From Acinetobacter brisouioides (GTDB lineage Bacteria; Pseudomonadota; Gammaproteobacteria; Pseudomonadales; Moraxellaceae), in assembly GCF_004331075.1 (NCBI RefSeq), contig NZ_SJNX01000008.1, positions 62,001 through 126,000 on the forward strand: DNA of 64,000 bases. Direction: 5' to 3'. Made by a program: the position numbers and the translations under genes. The notes under the pieces were generated by a model. It was not told the DNA's origin. It was given only the letters and a program-made list of their open reading frames with translations, and did not search any database. This document shows positions 28,175 through 38,683 of this stretch, in pieces. How positions within the stretch are numbered: the first letter of the stretch is position 1; the number at the start of each line of letters is the position of its first letter.

Positions 28175-28734
28175 TAGAAAAACACCGTAATGTTGTGGGA
28201 TGTTAAAGTTGCCTGATCGAGCGTGATGTCACGTTTAGCAATGCTCCAGCCTAAACTGCTCTCTTCATTTTTACGGATTAAATCAACCCGTTTCCCCACA
28301 TAAATCAATACGTCTTTTTCTTTTTGCGAGCGATAAAGCAAATAGTTGCTATATACCAGATATTCATCTGCTTGCTCAGTTGGCTCTACCCGAATATTGG
28401 TAATGAGATGACGGGTACGTGATGGAGGCTCTTCCGACCATGACATGCCAGTTTCTAACTTTGCAATACGAAGCTCTAACACAGGTTTATCGTCGTGATA
28501 AATCCAGGTTGAAGGCGGTGCAATACTTTTACGACGGTCACGGGTCTGGGCATTCGTCGTTGTTTTGAGTGTGTAGAGCATGTCTTCACTCAAAATATCT
28601 AGCCAGTCACGAAACTTCCAGTCATCTAACAATTGTGCTTCGGCATATAAAAACTGGCTAATATCATGGTAAAGCTCTAGCCCGATAGAACGCCATACTG
28701 GTTGTGGTTTTAACACGTCAACGACCTGATTCAT
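28174..28734 (-). CDS. hcaF: Aromatic-ring dioxygenase, small (beta) subunit
   Basis: Non-catalytic beta subunit of the terminal ring-hydroxylating oxygenase. The 186 residues have the NTF2-like/cone fold pattern of the family: [24 protein letters not shown] near the N terminus and [25 protein letters not shown] near 130. The start overlaps the alpha-subunit stop by four bases, which favours equal synthesis of the two chains of an alpha3beta3 enzyme. Confidence 0.93.
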   Translation of the reverse strand: MNQVVDVLKPQPVWRSIGLELYHDISQFLYAEAQLLDDWKFRDWLDILSEDMLYTLKTTTNAQTRDRRKSIAPPSTWIYHDDKPVLELRIAKLETGMSWSEEPPSRTRHLITNIRVEPTEQADEYLVYSNYLLYRSQKEKDVLIYVGKRVDLIRKNEESSLGWSIAKRDITLDQATLTSHNITVFF

Positions 28735-30149
28735 TTCGCAAGCTCCGTTTCATCTGCTATAGCGACAGCCGAATCATCTTTTGCCAAAAGGCTTTGCTCA
28801 TACGCTACTGTAGCTTTTTCTACATCTTCCCATTTTTCATGCATCAGTAAGTTTGCCCAGTGGCGATACATACTGCGTGCAGCCGTTTCCGAGAAAATAT
28901 GGTTGGTAATACCAGGCACGTCATCGCGCAGCTTTTCATTGCCCAGACCCATTTCCATAATCAGTTTGCTATTACGCGCTTTATAGCCACGAAGAACTTT
29001 CTGGATTTCAATCCAGTTTTCGCCATCATCTGCTTCAGCAAAACCTGCAGGACCAAATGCACGACAAGCATTCAGCTCCATCGCTTCTTTAATATGTTGT
29101 GGTGCAGCCTTGTCAGTGATACAAAATGCCCAAACTTCAGTTTTGTCTGGACCGCGTGGATGCCAGATCCGCATGGTGGTCATACCATTCAGCCAAGACA
29201 AGGTCGGGAACATGGTGTTATGTCCCGCAAGACGTAATGCACGAATTTCACCAAGACGCTCTTTAGCTTCTTCATAAGTTTCACGGAAATAATCAGCAAC
29301 CTGACCATCTACCCAGAAGTTAGCATCTGGTTTTTCAGTTAAGAAAAAGCCTGAACCATGCCCACGTTGACCATATTGCACACAGTTTTTAACGGTTTCC
29401 CATACTGGGCGTGCTGTTTGTGCGGCACCAAGTGCTTTTGAAGCATCATCATCAGGTTTACCACCCAAGACCTGTACTGCAGAAGCATGTGAATACGGTG
29501 CATGATATTGGTCTGAAGCAAACTGTTCTGCTGCAAATTTCCAGTTACAGTTAATTTCCCATTTATGGATTCCACCAATAACTTCTGAACCACCTTCGCG
29601 ACGATCAATCAACGCATCAAGATACCAAGCGATATCCCCCATATAACTGCGTAGATCAGGCGTATCCTCTGCCCAGCAACCAAAAATTAAACCTTTATAG
29701 ATTTCAACACGATTGACTTCAACAAGACCCCATTTTCCTTTGCATGAACCTTGTGGAAAAGCAACATTTTCTAATGGAATATCTTTCAAAGAACCGTCAA
29801 CACCATAAGACCAGCCATGGTATGGGCAAGTGAATGCACGGGTATTCCCACAGTCTGCATAACTCACGCGCATAGAACGGTGACGGCACTGGTTCAAAAA
29901 TGCCTTAACTGAACCATCTTTTTGACGGACGACAATAATCGGGTCTTCACCCATATAAGTATTAAAAAAGTCACCAGCCTTCGGAATCTGGCTTTCATGA
30001 CAAAGAAATAGCCAACAACGCCCAAAAATACGCTCTAATTCAAGTTGATATAATTCAGGGTCAGTGTAAATAGAGGGTGAAATACGTCCATTTTGTGCAT
30101 CGACTAAGGCATCGATTTCACGCACATCAATTTTTCCACTCATGATCAT
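28731..30149 (-). CDS. hcaE: Aromatic-ring dioxygenase, large (alpha) subunit
   Basis: Catalytic alpha subunit of a Rieske non-haem iron dioxygenase, probably for 3-phenylpropionate and cinnamate. The 472 residues show the Rieske ligands Cys88-x-His90 ([10 protein letters not shown]) and Cys108-x2-His111 ([11 protein letters not shown]), then the mononuclear iron site with Asp213, His216 and His221 in [11 protein letters not shown]. An AGGAG site lies just before the first ATG; a second ATG two codons on is equally possible. First gene of the leftward operon, divergent from a LysR gene 260 bases away. The substrate is inferred from the linked mhp genes. Confidence 0.92.
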   Translation of the reverse strand: MIMSGKIDVREIDALVDAQNGRISPSIYTDPELYQLELERIFGRCWLFLCHESQIPKAGDFFNTYMGEDPIIVVRQKDGSVKAFLNQCRHRSMRVSYADCGNTRAFTCPYHGWSYGVDGSLKDIPLENVAFPQGSCKGKWGLVEVNRVEIYKGLIFGCWAEDTPDLRSYMGDIAWYLDALIDRREGGSEVIGGIHKWEINCNWKFAAEQFASDQYHAPYSHASAVQVLGGKPDDDASKALGAAQTARPVWETVKNCVQYGQRGHGSGFFLTEKPDANFWVDGQVADYFRETYEEAKERLGEIRALRLAGHNTMFPTLSWLNGMTTMRIWHPRGPDKTEVWAFCITDKAAPQHIKEAMELNACRAFGPAGFAEADDGENWIEIQKVLRGYKARNSKLIMEMGLGNEKLRDDVPGITNHIFSETAARSMYRHWANLLMHEKWEDVEKATVAYEQSLLAKDDSAVAIADETELAK

Positions 30150-30409
30150 CGCTCTCCTGCTGCCGCCATCAAATCAAAAGATGGTGGAATCTGTTGGCGT
30201 TGATAATGATTTTTTAATACATATAAGTGAAATATTTTATAAGTTTTATTTTAGATATTTTATGAATAATTCTTTATTCTTTTTTATACTAAATTATAGC
30301 CAACTTTTTTAATACACTTTTTACCACTGAAATGGATTTTTGCTTGGTTTAGGTATTTATGCCAACAGATTGACTGAAATAAACGAGCATTTTTAGGATT
30401 ATTGCCATT
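30150..30409. promoter_or_regulatory. Divergent hcaE/LysR control region
   Basis: AT-rich 260 bases containing both promoters. A spaced direct repeat ATATTTTATAA (30232-30242) and ATATTTTATGA (30255-30265), 23 bases apart, could be LysR contacts. No experimental match is claimed. Confidence 0.4.
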
Positions 30410-31309
30410 ATGGAATTACGTCATCTTCGCTATTTTATTATGGTTGCAGAAGAGCTGAACTTTAGTAAAGCTGCACTCAAGTTATATACAGCTCAACCTT
30501 CTTTAAGCCAGCAAATTAAAGACCTCGAAGAGTATGTCGGGGTAAAACTGCTGCATAGAACCAAGCGTAAAGTAGAATTAACAGAAGAAGGGAAAGTCTT
30601 TTTAGAACGGGCAAAAATTACTCTGGCCGAGGCAGACAAGGCTGTCACCATGGCTCGACAAGTCGCCAAATCAAAAAAACATCTCCTCACGATTGGCTTT
30701 GTGCCTGTTGCAGAAATGAAAGTATTTCCTTATGTTTTACCGAACCTTAGAGTACAAAATCCTGATTTAAAAATTGAATTATTGAGCATGAATAATACCA
30801 ACCAAATCGATGCGCTCAAGAAAGGAGAATTAGACGTTGCTTTTATACGAGAGAATCTGAATAACGATGAAATTCAAAGTCAGTTTGTGTTGCGTGAACC
30901 CCTGATCTTTCTATTGCATAAAGATCATCCTTTAACCAAGTATGATCGTATTCCTGTGAAAGCATTGAATGGTATTGATTTTATTATTCCTGCTGTTGAA
31001 CAATCTGCAGTTCTCCACCATACGATTTTAGAATTCGCACAAGCGCATAATATTAAATTTAATATTGTACAAAAAGCAGATAATATTCTCTTTAATATTA
31101 ATTCAATTGGCATGGGGCTGGGCTGTGCAATTTTACCTGCTTATATTGAGCCATTGACGGTCAATAACACCGTAATTCGCCCCTTAGAAGTTGAATTACC
31201 TTATCTTGATTTATTTGTAAGTTATCGAAAACAATCCGAATCTTTAGGAATTAAGAAGCTTATTGAGCTACTCAATAAAGTTTTTTACTTAAATATTAAT
31301 CGAGACTAA
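30410..31309 (+). CDS. LysR-family regulator, likely HcaR-type
   Basis: LysR-type activator of 299 residues. The N-terminal helix-turn-helix (MELRHLRYFIMVAEELNFSKAA, SLSQQIKDLEEYVGVKLLHR) is followed by an effector domain starting at HLLTIGFVPVAEMKVFPYVLPNL. It is divergent from hcaE, the usual arrangement for a regulator controlling the neighbouring operon, and the effector is probably a phenylpropionate or cinnamate. A close paralog lies at 38684-39577 near mhpA. The E. coli hca regulator is also LysR-type, but orthology is not shown here. Confidence 0.88.
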   Translation: MELRHLRYFIMVAEELNFSKAALKLYTAQPSLSQQIKDLEEYVGVKLLHRTKRKVELTEEGKVFLERAKITLAEADKAVTMARQVAKSKKHLLTIGFVPVAEMKVFPYVLPNLRVQNPDLKIELLSMNNTNQIDALKKGELDVAFIRENLNNDEIQSQFVLREPLIFLLHKDHPLTKYDRIPVKALNGIDFIIPAVEQSAVLHHTILEFAQAHNIKFNIVQKADNILFNINSIGMGLGCAILPAYIEPLTVNNTVIRPLEVELPYLDLFVSYRKQSESLGIKKLIELLNKVFYLNINRD

Positions 31310-31366
31310 AGTTGATAGTTATCAATTTTAGCTAGTATTTTCATTATATTTATAGACCTAAGTATA

Positions 31367-31395
31367 AGAAAAAGGATGTACCTCATCCTTTTTCT
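31367..31395 (+). terminator. Terminator of the LysR gene
   Basis: Arms AGAAAAAGGATG and CATCCTTTTTCT around TACCT, followed by a T-run. Confidence 0.88.
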
Positions 31396-31570
31396 TTTTT
31401 TACAAAATAGGCTTCTTTTATTAAGGGTTATACCCTTTTTATTTTTTCCATGAGCAAAATTAAAAATATCGGTCAATCAAGCACCAGAGAAATACTATAA
31501 GCTGACAAAAGAAACCTCTTAAATTTAGACTTTATATGTGATCAAAATATTAAATTTCTTGCATCAGTCC

Positions 31571-31635
31571 TTTTTTATTTCTCCCTATGGGAGAAAAATA
31601 AAGAGGGTGTAGGCAAGTATGAAAGAAATCTATTA
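31571..31635 (+). repeat. Intergenic repeat element, copy C
   Basis: Hairpin TTTCTCCC-TAT-GGGAGAAA (31578-31596) is followed after 22 bases by the tail ATGAAAGAAATCTATTA (31619-31635). Same layout as copies B, D and E. Confidence 0.6.
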
Positions 31636-31662
31636 AATAAGAGTAAATAAAAATAATAAAAA

Positions 31663-31720
31663 AGCGATGGCCGAGCAGCCATCGCTGGTGGGGTAACTGT
31701 AAAAAAGCATTACAGTTACC
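31663..31720 (-). terminator. Tandem terminators after the porin gene
   Basis: Two perfect hairpins, AGCGATGGC/GCCATCGCT (31663-31686) and GGTAACTGTA/TACAGTTACC (31692-31720). The first is followed by a U-tract on the minus strand. Confidence 0.85.
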
Positions 31721-31727
31721 TTAAAAA

Positions 31728-33038
31728 TTAGAACTTATACGTATAAGTGGTTGCAATTCGGTTTTCTTTTAAGCTACTGATCTGTCCTTGTACATTATGC
31801 CAATCCACATCAATATACATCCATTCGAAACCTAGACCTTTAAATTTACCTTCAGGCACAACGTAGTTTAAAATGAAGTTAAACTCATCTTCTGTTCCTC
31901 GACCTGATTTCACACCCTTACTTTCATAATGTGAATCTATATTCCAGCCACCCCAATATTTGGCAGTCGCTTTTAAGCCATTGATTCCCCAGCCAGCAAA
32001 ATTATAACTATAAGTCATCCCGAATGATTGTTCGTCTTTACGAACAAAACTTGCGACACCCCAGTTATCTAAATACGGCTGTGGTACCCAACCCGCTAAT
32101 GTTGGGAAATATGGCGCACCAGTTGCAGCACTTGGATTAGACCCTTGTTTACCAAACATTTGTTGATAGCCCAAACTAATCGTCTGATTCTTATAGGTAA
32201 ATGCCGTTCCTAAAGATAAAGCTTGGTTGTCAATTTTTCCATACAAAGCATCACCTGATTGGCGATTATCAAAAAAACGGATATGGGTGTCTAATTTAGC
32301 ATCCTTGTTTAAGTTTTCTTTATAACTTAAGCCCAAATAGTTTTGTTGATAGATATTATCGACATCTGCATAAAAATAAGAACCTTGCACATTTTGGTTA
32401 AATTTATAATCAACCCCAGCAATATACATTCCGTTGACTTTGCTATCTTTAGACAGGTTTTTCGGCCATAAACCCAAATCCATCGGCTGGTTTTCATAAC
32501 GCGCATTTATGCTTTTGATGTAACCCAAAGTAACTTTGGTGTTTTTAATATCTTTCGATTCTAACCAAGCACCATTATAAGTCGTTAAAAGTTGTCTAGA
32601 CGGGTCATAAACCAATACAGGCGTGACAGGAAGTAACTCACCTACACGAATTTCGGTCTGCGCAACTTGCGCTTTTAATGTCACACCAATATGACCAAAC
32701 TCACGAGCCTGTTTCCCTGTTCCTGGCTTGCCTTCATAAGGTAAAACCCAGTCTGGATTACGATCTCGTCCATCTAAACGTACTGCATATTGGGCTAAAA
32801 GATCAGCGCCAACTTTCACCATACCTAAATCAGCATAGCCTGATTTTGTATCTAGAGTCACACCCTGCGACCAACTACCCCAGTTTTTACTTGATGCAGT
32901 ATCATATTGTCGATCTAAATAGAAATTCTTCAATTTGAGCTGAGTTTGACTATCTTCAAAAAAATCAGCAAACGTATGAGTGCTAGTGATTCCAACACTT
33001 GTACCGACAAAAGCCATCCATAAAGCATAACAACGCAT
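31728..33038 (-). CDS. OprD-family outer-membrane porin
   Basis: Substrate-specific 18-strand porin of the OprD type, 436 residues. A signal peptide is visible, with a probable cleavage after the alanine at 24 (THTFA/DFFED). The mature part begins like OprD proteins (SQTQLKLKNFYLDRQYD), contains alternating beta-strand segments and ends in phenylalanine (TTYTYKF), the outer-membrane assembly signal. AGGAAG precedes the start. Its position between the hca and mhpDFE operons suggests uptake of the aromatic acid. Confidence 0.9.
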   Translation of the reverse strand: MRCYALWMAFVGTSVGITSTHTFADFFEDSQTQLKLKNFYLDRQYDTASSKNWGSWSQGVTLDTKSGYADLGMVKVGADLLAQYAVRLDGRDRNPDWVLPYEGKPGTGKQAREFGHIGVTLKAQVAQTEIRVGELLPVTPVLVYDPSRQLLTTYNGAWLESKDIKNTKVTLGYIKSINARYENQPMDLGLWPKNLSKDSKVNGMYIAGVDYKFNQNVQGSYFYADVDNIYQQNYLGLSYKENLNKDAKLDTHIRFFDNRQSGDALYGKIDNQALSLGTAFTYKNQTISLGYQQMFGKQGSNPSAATGAPYFPTLAGWVPQPYLDNWGVASFVRKDEQSFGMTYSYNFAGWGINGLKATAKYWGGWNIDSHYESKGVKSGRGTEDEFNFILNYVVPEGKFKGLGFEWMYIDVDWHNVQGQISSLKENRIATTYTYKF

Positions 33039-33433
33039 TGTCTACTTCCTAATCGAACAATGTAATGAGCGGGCTATAATGTAGAACATGTCAAAGATCG
33101 AATATCAGACAACAGTAGTAAACTTTGCCTTGATTTCATTCTAGACAATTAGACAATTTATGCTTTTATATTTAGAAAATATAAATCAACAATGACACTC
33201 AGTAGATATTTATTTTCATTAAAAATAAATTATTGTTTTATATTAATTTTTATTTAACAAGAATAAAAATTAATCTTATTTAATTGATTTTTTATTTCAA
33301 CATAAAAATAGCTACTCCAAGATTTTGTTTTTATTAATAGCTAAAACCTTTCATATTATTGTTAATAAGTATCTTTTTATAAAAAAAGCACCCTAAAAAG
33401 GATGCTTCTTTTGAATCGTTTACACCATCAGTT
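33039..33433. other. Intergenic region upstream of the porin gene
   Basis: 395 very AT-rich bases containing the porin promoter and, near the left-reading mhpE end, a terminator. No gene or clear operator is seen. Confidence 0.5.
33387..33406 (-). terminator. Terminator after mhpE
   Basis: Read on the minus strand, AGCATCCT and AGGGTGCT pair with one G-U around TTTT, followed by a run of seven T. Confidence 0.82.
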
Positions 33434-34459
33434 TTAAACTGAAGTAGCGAATGCTTTCGCCTTAGACATGGTCAATGCCAAGTCTTCGATCATATCTTCC
33501 TGACCACCGACCGTGCCACGACGTCCTAACTCAAGCAGGATTTCACGTGCAGATACGCCATATTTGGCTTCGGCACGTTTAGCAAACAGCAAGAACGATG
33601 AATACACACCTGCATAGCCCAAAGTTGCTGCATCACGGTCAGCACGAATCGGGTGAGTCATCATTGGAATAATAATGTCTTCGGCAATATCCTGAACCTT
33701 AAACAGATCTACACCTGTTTCCAGTCCCATACGATTAGCCACTGCAACAAACAGTTCCAGTGGAGTATTACCAGCACCTGCACCTAAACCGGCAGATGCC
33801 AAGTCCACACGTACTGCACCTGCATTCACCGCAGTAATCGAGTTCGCCACACCCATACCTAAGTTATGGTGACCATGGAAACCGATTTCTATTTCTGCTG
33901 GCAGGTTGGCACGCAAGATACCCACACGATCCGTTACATCTTGTGGCAACAAATAACCCGCAGAGTCAGTGACATAAATACAGTTGGCACCATAAGACAC
34001 CATTTTCTGTGCTTCTTCGAGCAATTTCTCTGGAGAGGCCATGTGTGCCATCATCAGGAAGCCTACGGTATCCATACCCAGTTTACGCGCAGCCGTAATA
34101 TGCTGTTCAGAGACATCGGCTTCGGTTGAATGCGTTGCAACGCGAATGGTTGCAACACCGACATCATGTGCCATTTTGAGATGGTCGACCGTTCCAATAC
34201 CAGGTAGTAATAGTGCAGAGACTTTGGCTTGTTTCAGATGTGGAATCACTGCTTTGAGATATTCTTCATCGCTGGCTGCTGCAAAGCCATAGTTGACCGA
34301 GTTACCGCCTAAGCCGTCACCATGGGTCACTTCAATTAAAGGCACACCTGCATCATCTAGTGCAGTTGCAATTTTCACCATTTGCTCTGGTGTGGTTTGA
34401 TGGCGCATTGGATGCATACCATCACGTAAAGTCATATCATTAATAATAATCTTAGACAT
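33434..34459 (-). CDS. mhpE: 4-hydroxy-2-oxovalerate aldolase
   Basis: DRE-TIM aldolase that splits 4-hydroxy-2-oxovalerate to pyruvate and acetaldehyde, channelling the aldehyde to MhpF. The 341-residue protein has the family entry motif [15 protein letters not shown] (7-21), the metal ligands in [15 protein letters not shown] and the C-terminal [13 protein letters not shown] segment that contacts the dehydrogenase. Last gene of the mhpD-mhpF-mhpE operon, 12 bases after mhpF. Confidence 0.95.
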   Translation of the reverse strand: MSKIIINDMTLRDGMHPMRHQTTPEQMVKIATALDDAGVPLIEVTHGDGLGGNSVNYGFAAASDEEYLKAVIPHLKQAKVSALLLPGIGTVDHLKMAHDVGVATIRVATHSTEADVSEQHITAARKLGMDTVGFLMMAHMASPEKLLEEAQKMVSYGANCIYVTDSAGYLLPQDVTDRVGILRANLPAEIEIGFHGHHNLGMGVANSITAVNAGAVRVDLASAGLGAGAGNTPLELFVAVANRMGLETGVDLFKVQDIAEDIIIPMMTHPIRADRDAATLGYAGVYSSFLLFAKRAEAKYGVSAREILLELGRRGTVGGQEDMIEDLALTMSKAKAFATSV

Positions 34460-34471
34460 GTGGTCATCCTT

Positions 34472-35368
34472 TTAAGCTTCGGCTGTTTCGAGTAAACGTT
34501 CTGCAAACATTTCTGCGGTACGCGCAGCAGCAGCAGTCATAATGTCAAGGTTACCCGCATATTTGGGTAGGAAGTCGCCCAGCCCCTCAACTTCAAGGAA
34601 CATGGATACGCGATTGCCATCAAAGACCGGACCGTTCACCAGTGTGTAACCCGGGACATATTTTTGAACTTCTTTGATCATGGCATGCACAGATTGTGTA
34701 ATCGCGGCCTGATCGGGTTCACCTTCCACTAAACAGTGCACGGTATCACGCATCATCAATGGTGGCTCTGCAGGGTTAATGATAATGATCGCTTTGCCTT
34801 GTTTGGCACCACCGACCTCTTCAATTGCGCCTGCTGTGGTACGGGTAAATTCATCGATATTTTTACGGGTACCAGGGCCGACCGATCGGGTCGATACTGT
34901 GGCAATAATTTCGCCATATGCAACAGGTTGAACACGTGAAATTGCAGCCACCATCGGAATCGTCGCTTGCCCACCACAGGTCACCATGTTGACGTTTGGC
35001 AATTCACCTGCTTCAAGCAAGGTTTCCAGATTCACAGGTGGGACACAGAAAGGCCCAATCGCAGCAGGCGTCAAGTCAATCATCTGGACACCCAGTTCAT
35101 TTAACTTACGGCTGTTTTCAGCATGTACATATGCAGAGGTTGCATCAAAAGCGATTTTGATATCATCAGCAATTACGTGTGGCAACAAACCATCCACACC
35201 TTCAGCGGTGGTTTTTAAACCCAATTTTTCTGCACGTGCCAAACCTTCAGAGGTTGGGTCAATTCCGACCATCCAGACGGGTTCTAAAAATTTGCTACGT
35301 TGAAGTTTGTAAAGCAAGTCAGTCCCAATATTCCCTGGCCCAATCAATGCACATTTAATCTTTTTCAT
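34472..35368 (-). CDS. mhpF: Acetaldehyde dehydrogenase (acylating)
   Basis: Converts acetaldehyde, CoA and NAD to acetyl-CoA as partner of the aldolase MhpE. The ATG giving [17 protein letters not shown] is preceded by GGGAAG; a TTG two codons earlier is less likely. The 298 residues have the NAD motif GPGNIG (10-15) and the catalytic Cys131 in [14 protein letters not shown]. Order and spacing match the mhp, bph and xyl lower pathways. Confidence 0.95.
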   Translation of the reverse strand: MKKIKCALIGPGNIGTDLLYKLQRSKFLEPVWMVGIDPTSEGLARAEKLGLKTTAEGVDGLLPHVIADDIKIAFDATSAYVHAENSRKLNELGVQMIDLTPAAIGPFCVPPVNLETLLEAGELPNVNMVTCGGQATIPMVAAISRVQPVAYGEIIATVSTRSVGPGTRKNIDEFTRTTAGAIEEVGGAKQGKAIIIINPAEPPLMMRDTVHCLVEGEPDQAAITQSVHAMIKEVQKYVPGYTLVNGPVFDGNRVSMFLEVEGLGDFLPKYAGNLDIMTAAAARTAEMFAERLLETAEA

Positions 35369-35392
35369 GAACAACTTCCCTAAAGAACTAGA

Positions 35393-36190
35393 TTATTCAG
35401 CAGCAAAAGCAGCTGTTACTGAACCAAAACCTTCGATTTCAACGTGAAATTCATCACCTGGATTCGCGACCACCATCGGCCCAAGCGCACCCGTTAAAAT
35501 AATATCGCCGGCAAGAAGTGGACGACCACGACGCACCATTTCATCTGCCAGCCAAACAGCGGCATTTAATGGGTTAGAAAGACAAGCTTTGCCAACACCT
35601 TGAGAAACCACTTCATTGCCGCGGGTCATGGTCATTTTGCAATTTACAAGATCCAGCTGATCCAGTTTGACTGGACGTGAACCTAAAACATAAGCAGCTG
35701 AAGAGGCATTATCTGCAACAGTATCAATCAACGAGATTTTCCAGTTTTCGATACGGCTATCCACCACTTCGATTGCAGGCAACGCATATTCGGTTGCGCC
35801 AATAATGTCTGCATAGGTGTGTTCTTTTTGGGTTAAATCCTGATTAATGATTAACGCAATTTCAGCTTCAACTTTAGGTTGGATCAATAAACCTGCAGGA
35901 ATGGCTTCACCATCACCATAAGCCATATCGGCAAACAACATACCAAAATCGGGTTGGTCAACGCCCAGTTGAGTTTGAACAACCTTAGACGTCAATCCAA
36001 TTTTACGACCCACCAAACGGCGGCCTTCAGATAATGCATGTTGTGTATTCACTTCCTGAACAGCATAGGCGATATCGACATCAGCACTTTCTCCGCCAAG
36101 TTCAGAACGAATGGGAGCGATTGCAGTTCGAGAGAATTCAGCAGTACGTAAAGCTTGTGCAACTAATTCAACAACACCAGAATTCGACAT
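35393..36190 (-). CDS. mhpD: 2-hydroxypenta-2,4-dienoate hydratase
   Basis: Adds water to 2-hydroxypenta-2,4-dienoate to give 4-hydroxy-2-oxovalerate. The 265 residues match the hydratase/decarboxylase family: GRKIGLTSKVVQTQLGVDQPDFG near 65, the acidic metal-site segment KVEAEIALIINQDL near 105 and ILTGALGPMVVANPGDEF near the end. First gene of its operon. Its substrate should come from an MhpC hydrolase that is not found in the window. Confidence 0.93.
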   Translation of the reverse strand: MSNSGVVELVAQALRTAEFSRTAIAPIRSELGGESADVDIAYAVQEVNTQHALSEGRRLVGRKIGLTSKVVQTQLGVDQPDFGMLFADMAYGDGEAIPAGLLIQPKVEAEIALIINQDLTQKEHTYADIIGATEYALPAIEVVDSRIENWKISLIDTVADNASSAAYVLGSRPVKLDQLDLVNCKMTMTRGNEVVSQGVGKACLSNPLNAAVWLADEMVRRGRPLLAGDIILTGALGPMVVANPGDEFHVEIEGFGSVTAAFAAE

Positions 36191-36862
36191 TAATTTTTCC
36201 TTAAACTACGAAATGTAATTTTCTTATTACAAACAATGAGTGAATCATTGAGTGAGATCTGAAAATTTCCACAGTAGCCAAATGAATGAATGCTTACAGC
36301 GATACGGTATCTGGCTATCTATAAAAACGTGTATTTAAATAAACATATTTAGAATCAAGAAAATGCTATTTTTATTCCAATAGTTATTTTGTTTTTTATA
36401 ATAGTTAGAAATGATATATGTTATTTTTAGTGGCTCTTTCATAAAAAAAAGACTTAAAAATCATTGAACTAATTAATTTCAATAGTCGTAGTACAGAGCT
36501 AATATTTCAAATATTGCTAATTTCTACGACTAATAGCTAATAAAAAATTGTCTTCGGTTAGGATAATGAATTAATAAAATAATATTAAGATATTGTTTTT
36601 ATTAAATAAGTTAAAATTTATAGCCATTTTTACTTCATTATTAGAATCTAAAAAAATTTAAAATAGATGAAATTTAAATTGAATGTCGATAGAAAAAAAT
36701 GATCGTCAAATCAAAAAAATATACTCATTAATTTCTATAAAATACTTGTTTTTCAGTTGTTTATAGTTTTTATGTTGTTCTCAGTCTGCTTTATTGAGCC
36801 GATATAACGACTATCGACTAGGTTGTACAGATTTCAGTATTGGCGGTTAATTGAATAAATGA
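36191..36862. promoter_or_regulatory. Divergent mhpD/mhpA control region
   Basis: 672 very AT-rich bases between two divergent mhp units. It contains a nested pair of dyads (36483-36532) and, near 36808-36820, the tandem CGACTATCGACTA. The hexamer CGACTA or its complement occurs four times here. No gene is supported, and no remnant of mhpC is visible. Confidence 0.55.
36483..36532. promoter_or_regulatory. Nested inverted repeats upstream of mhpD and mhpA
   Basis: Outer arms TAGTCGTAG and CTACGACTA are perfect 9-mers. Centred between them is AATATTT-C-AAATATT (7-bp arms). The symmetric layout suggests a regulator binding site. Confidence 0.6.
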
Positions 36863-38497
36863 ATGAATGTCAATGGAATGGATTTCGCTGTGAGTACTAA
36901 GCAAATTGATTACAATGCCCAAGTGGCAATTTTAGGTGCAGGTCCTGTTGGCTTAACAATCGCTAATTATTTAAGCAAGCAAGGCATTTCCGTCGTTGTG
37001 GTAGAAAAGCTGGATAGCTTGATTGATTACCCTCGTGCAATTGGTATTGATGATGAAGCTTTACGCACAATTCAGTCGCTTGGCTTAATTAATAAAGTTT
37101 TACCACATACAACACCAAACCATGCCATGCGCTTTTTAACGCCAAAAGGTCATTGTTTTGCAGATATTCAACCGATGACGCGCGAATTCGGTTGGCCTCG
37201 TCGAAATGCATTTATCCAGCCTCAAGTGGATAATGTCCTACTCGAAAGCTTACAACAGTATAAAACTGCAACAGTTCTTTTCTCGCGTGATTTAACTCAA
37301 TTTAGTCAAGATGCAAATGGCGTGACACTCAATATTGAAACCGCAGATCAAAAATCTGAGGTGGTTCATGCGCAATACTTGGTTGCTTGCGATGGTGGTA
37401 ACTCGATTGTCCGACGTACATTAAATATTGGTTTTGATGGAAAAACAGCACCAAATCAATGGATTGTAGTTGATATTGAAAATGATCCACTAGCAACACC
37501 GCATATTTATTTATGCTGTGATCCTGTTCGCCCATATGTTTCGGCAGCCCTACCGCACGGTATACGTCGTTTTGAATTTATGGTCATGCCAGGTGAAACT
37601 CAAGAAGAACTGAGCAAACCTGAAAATATCAACAAACTTCTCTCTAAAGTGCTTCCAAACACGAACAATATTGAAGTCATTCGTCAACGCGTATACACGC
37701 ATAATGCACGTATCGCCGATAAATTTCGTGTTGACCGCATTTTACTGGCAGGTGATGCTGCGCATATTATGCCAGTATGGCAAGGTCAGGGATACAATAG
37801 CGGTATGCGTGACGCCTTTAATCTTGCGTGGAAACTGGCTTTGGTTGTTCAAGGTAAATCAGGTGCTGCCTTACTGGATTCGTATCAGGTTGAACGCAAA
37901 GACCATGCTAAAGCCATGATTGATCTATCTGTGATGGCAGGTCATGTACTTGCTCCACCAAAAGTATGGCAAGGCTTTGTCCGAGACAGTATTGCTTATG
38001 CTCTTAATTACATTAAGCCAATTAAACAATACTTATTAGAAATGCGTTTTAAACCAATGCCGCAATATAAAGATGGCGCATTGGTAACAGACGGCAATAA
38101 AAAATCACCGATCGGTAAGATGTTTATACAACCTCAGGTGAAACTCGAATCAGGTGAAACGGCGTTACTCGATGACGTCATTGACAATGATTTTGCAATC
38201 ATTGCATGGGGCGTTGATCCTAAATGGGGAATTAATGATGCAACCATGAAAAAATGGAAATCATTAGGTGTGAAATTTATTCAGGTTCTCCCTGCAGTTC
38301 AGATTGATAATCCTCAGCGTAAAAAACTTGATGGGGTGATTACAATTGGTGATCTTGATGTCGATATACGCAGTTGGTTTGGTAAAACTTCTCAATCAAT
38401 CGTGATCTTGCGCCCAGACCGTTTTGTGGCAGCACTTGCTATTCCACAAACGCTCAATAGCATCAGTAATGAGTTATTTGCAAAACTATATTCATAA
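36863..38497 (+). CDS. mhpA: 3-(3-hydroxyphenyl)propionate hydroxylase
   Basis: Class A flavin monooxygenase that converts 3-hydroxyphenylpropionate to the 2,3-dihydroxy compound, the same intermediate made by the hca branch. The protein has up to 544 residues with the FAD motif [17 protein letters not shown] near 27, the middle DGGNSIVRR motif and the second FAD motif [21 protein letters not shown] near 295. The start is unsure: ATG at 36863 gives the longest form, while GTG at 36890 ([11 protein letters not shown]) has GGA seven bases upstream. Divergent from mhpD. Related PheA/MhpA hydroxylases act on other phenols, so the substrate is inferred from neighbours. Confidence 0.88.
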   Translation: MNVNGMDFAVSTKQIDYNAQVAILGAGPVGLTIANYLSKQGISVVVVEKLDSLIDYPRAIGIDDEALRTIQSLGLINKVLPHTTPNHAMRFLTPKGHCFADIQPMTREFGWPRRNAFIQPQVDNVLLESLQQYKTATVLFSRDLTQFSQDANGVTLNIETADQKSEVVHAQYLVACDGGNSIVRRTLNIGFDGKTAPNQWIVVDIENDPLATPHIYLCCDPVRPYVSAALPHGIRRFEFMVMPGETQEELSKPENINKLLSKVLPNTNNIEVIRQRVYTHNARIADKFRVDRILLAGDAAHIMPVWQGQGYNSGMRDAFNLAWKLALVVQGKSGAALLDSYQVERKDHAKAMIDLSVMAGHVLAPPKVWQGFVRDSIAYALNYIKPIKQYLLEMRFKPMPQYKDGALVTDGNKKSPIGKMFIQPQVKLESGETALLDDVIDNDFAIIAWGVDPKWGINDATMKKWKSLGVKFIQVLPAVQIDNPQRKKLDGVITIGDLDVDIRSWFGKTSQSIVILRPDRFVAALAIPQTLNSISNELFAKLYS

Positions 38498-38510
38498 TCA
38501 TGCCTTTCAT

Positions 38511-38541
38511 AAAAAAGGTCGCCTCATGAGCGACCTTTTTT
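38511..38541 (+). terminator. Terminator after mhpA
   Basis: Perfect 12-base arms AAAAAAGGTCGC and GCGACCTTTTTT around CTCATGA. Confidence 0.92.
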
Positions 38542-38575
38542 ATTTGCCTTTAATGAAAATTGCTTAAAATTTATA

Positions 38576-38607
38576 ACATCAATCTACATCAATCTACATC
38601 AATCTAC
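38576..38607. repeat. Three tandem copies of a 10-bp unit
   Basis: ACATCAATCT is repeated three times head to tail and followed by AC, between the mhpA terminator and repeat copy D. Slippage-prone, so copy number may vary between strains. Confidence 0.85.
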
Positions 38608-38628
38608 TTTCATGATTGTTGAGTTCCC

Positions 38629-38682
38629 TTTGGAAAGTCTCCCGATGTAGAAAGAAATTCAACTGATGAAAGAAGCCTATTA
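38629..38682 (+). repeat. Intergenic repeat element, copy D
   Basis: A CCCTTTGG/TCTCCC stretch and AGAAAGAAATTC are followed by the tail ATGAAAGAAGCCTATTA (38666-38682). The tail ends at the stop region of the leftward LysR gene. Confidence 0.5.
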
Positions 38683-38683
38683 T

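Larger units (their letters stand above)
31310..31727. other. Intergenic region between converging LysR and porin genes
   Basis: 418 bases holding terminators at both ends, a small hairpin AAGGGT-TAT-ACCCTT near 31424, and repeat copy C. No gene is supported. Confidence 0.6.
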
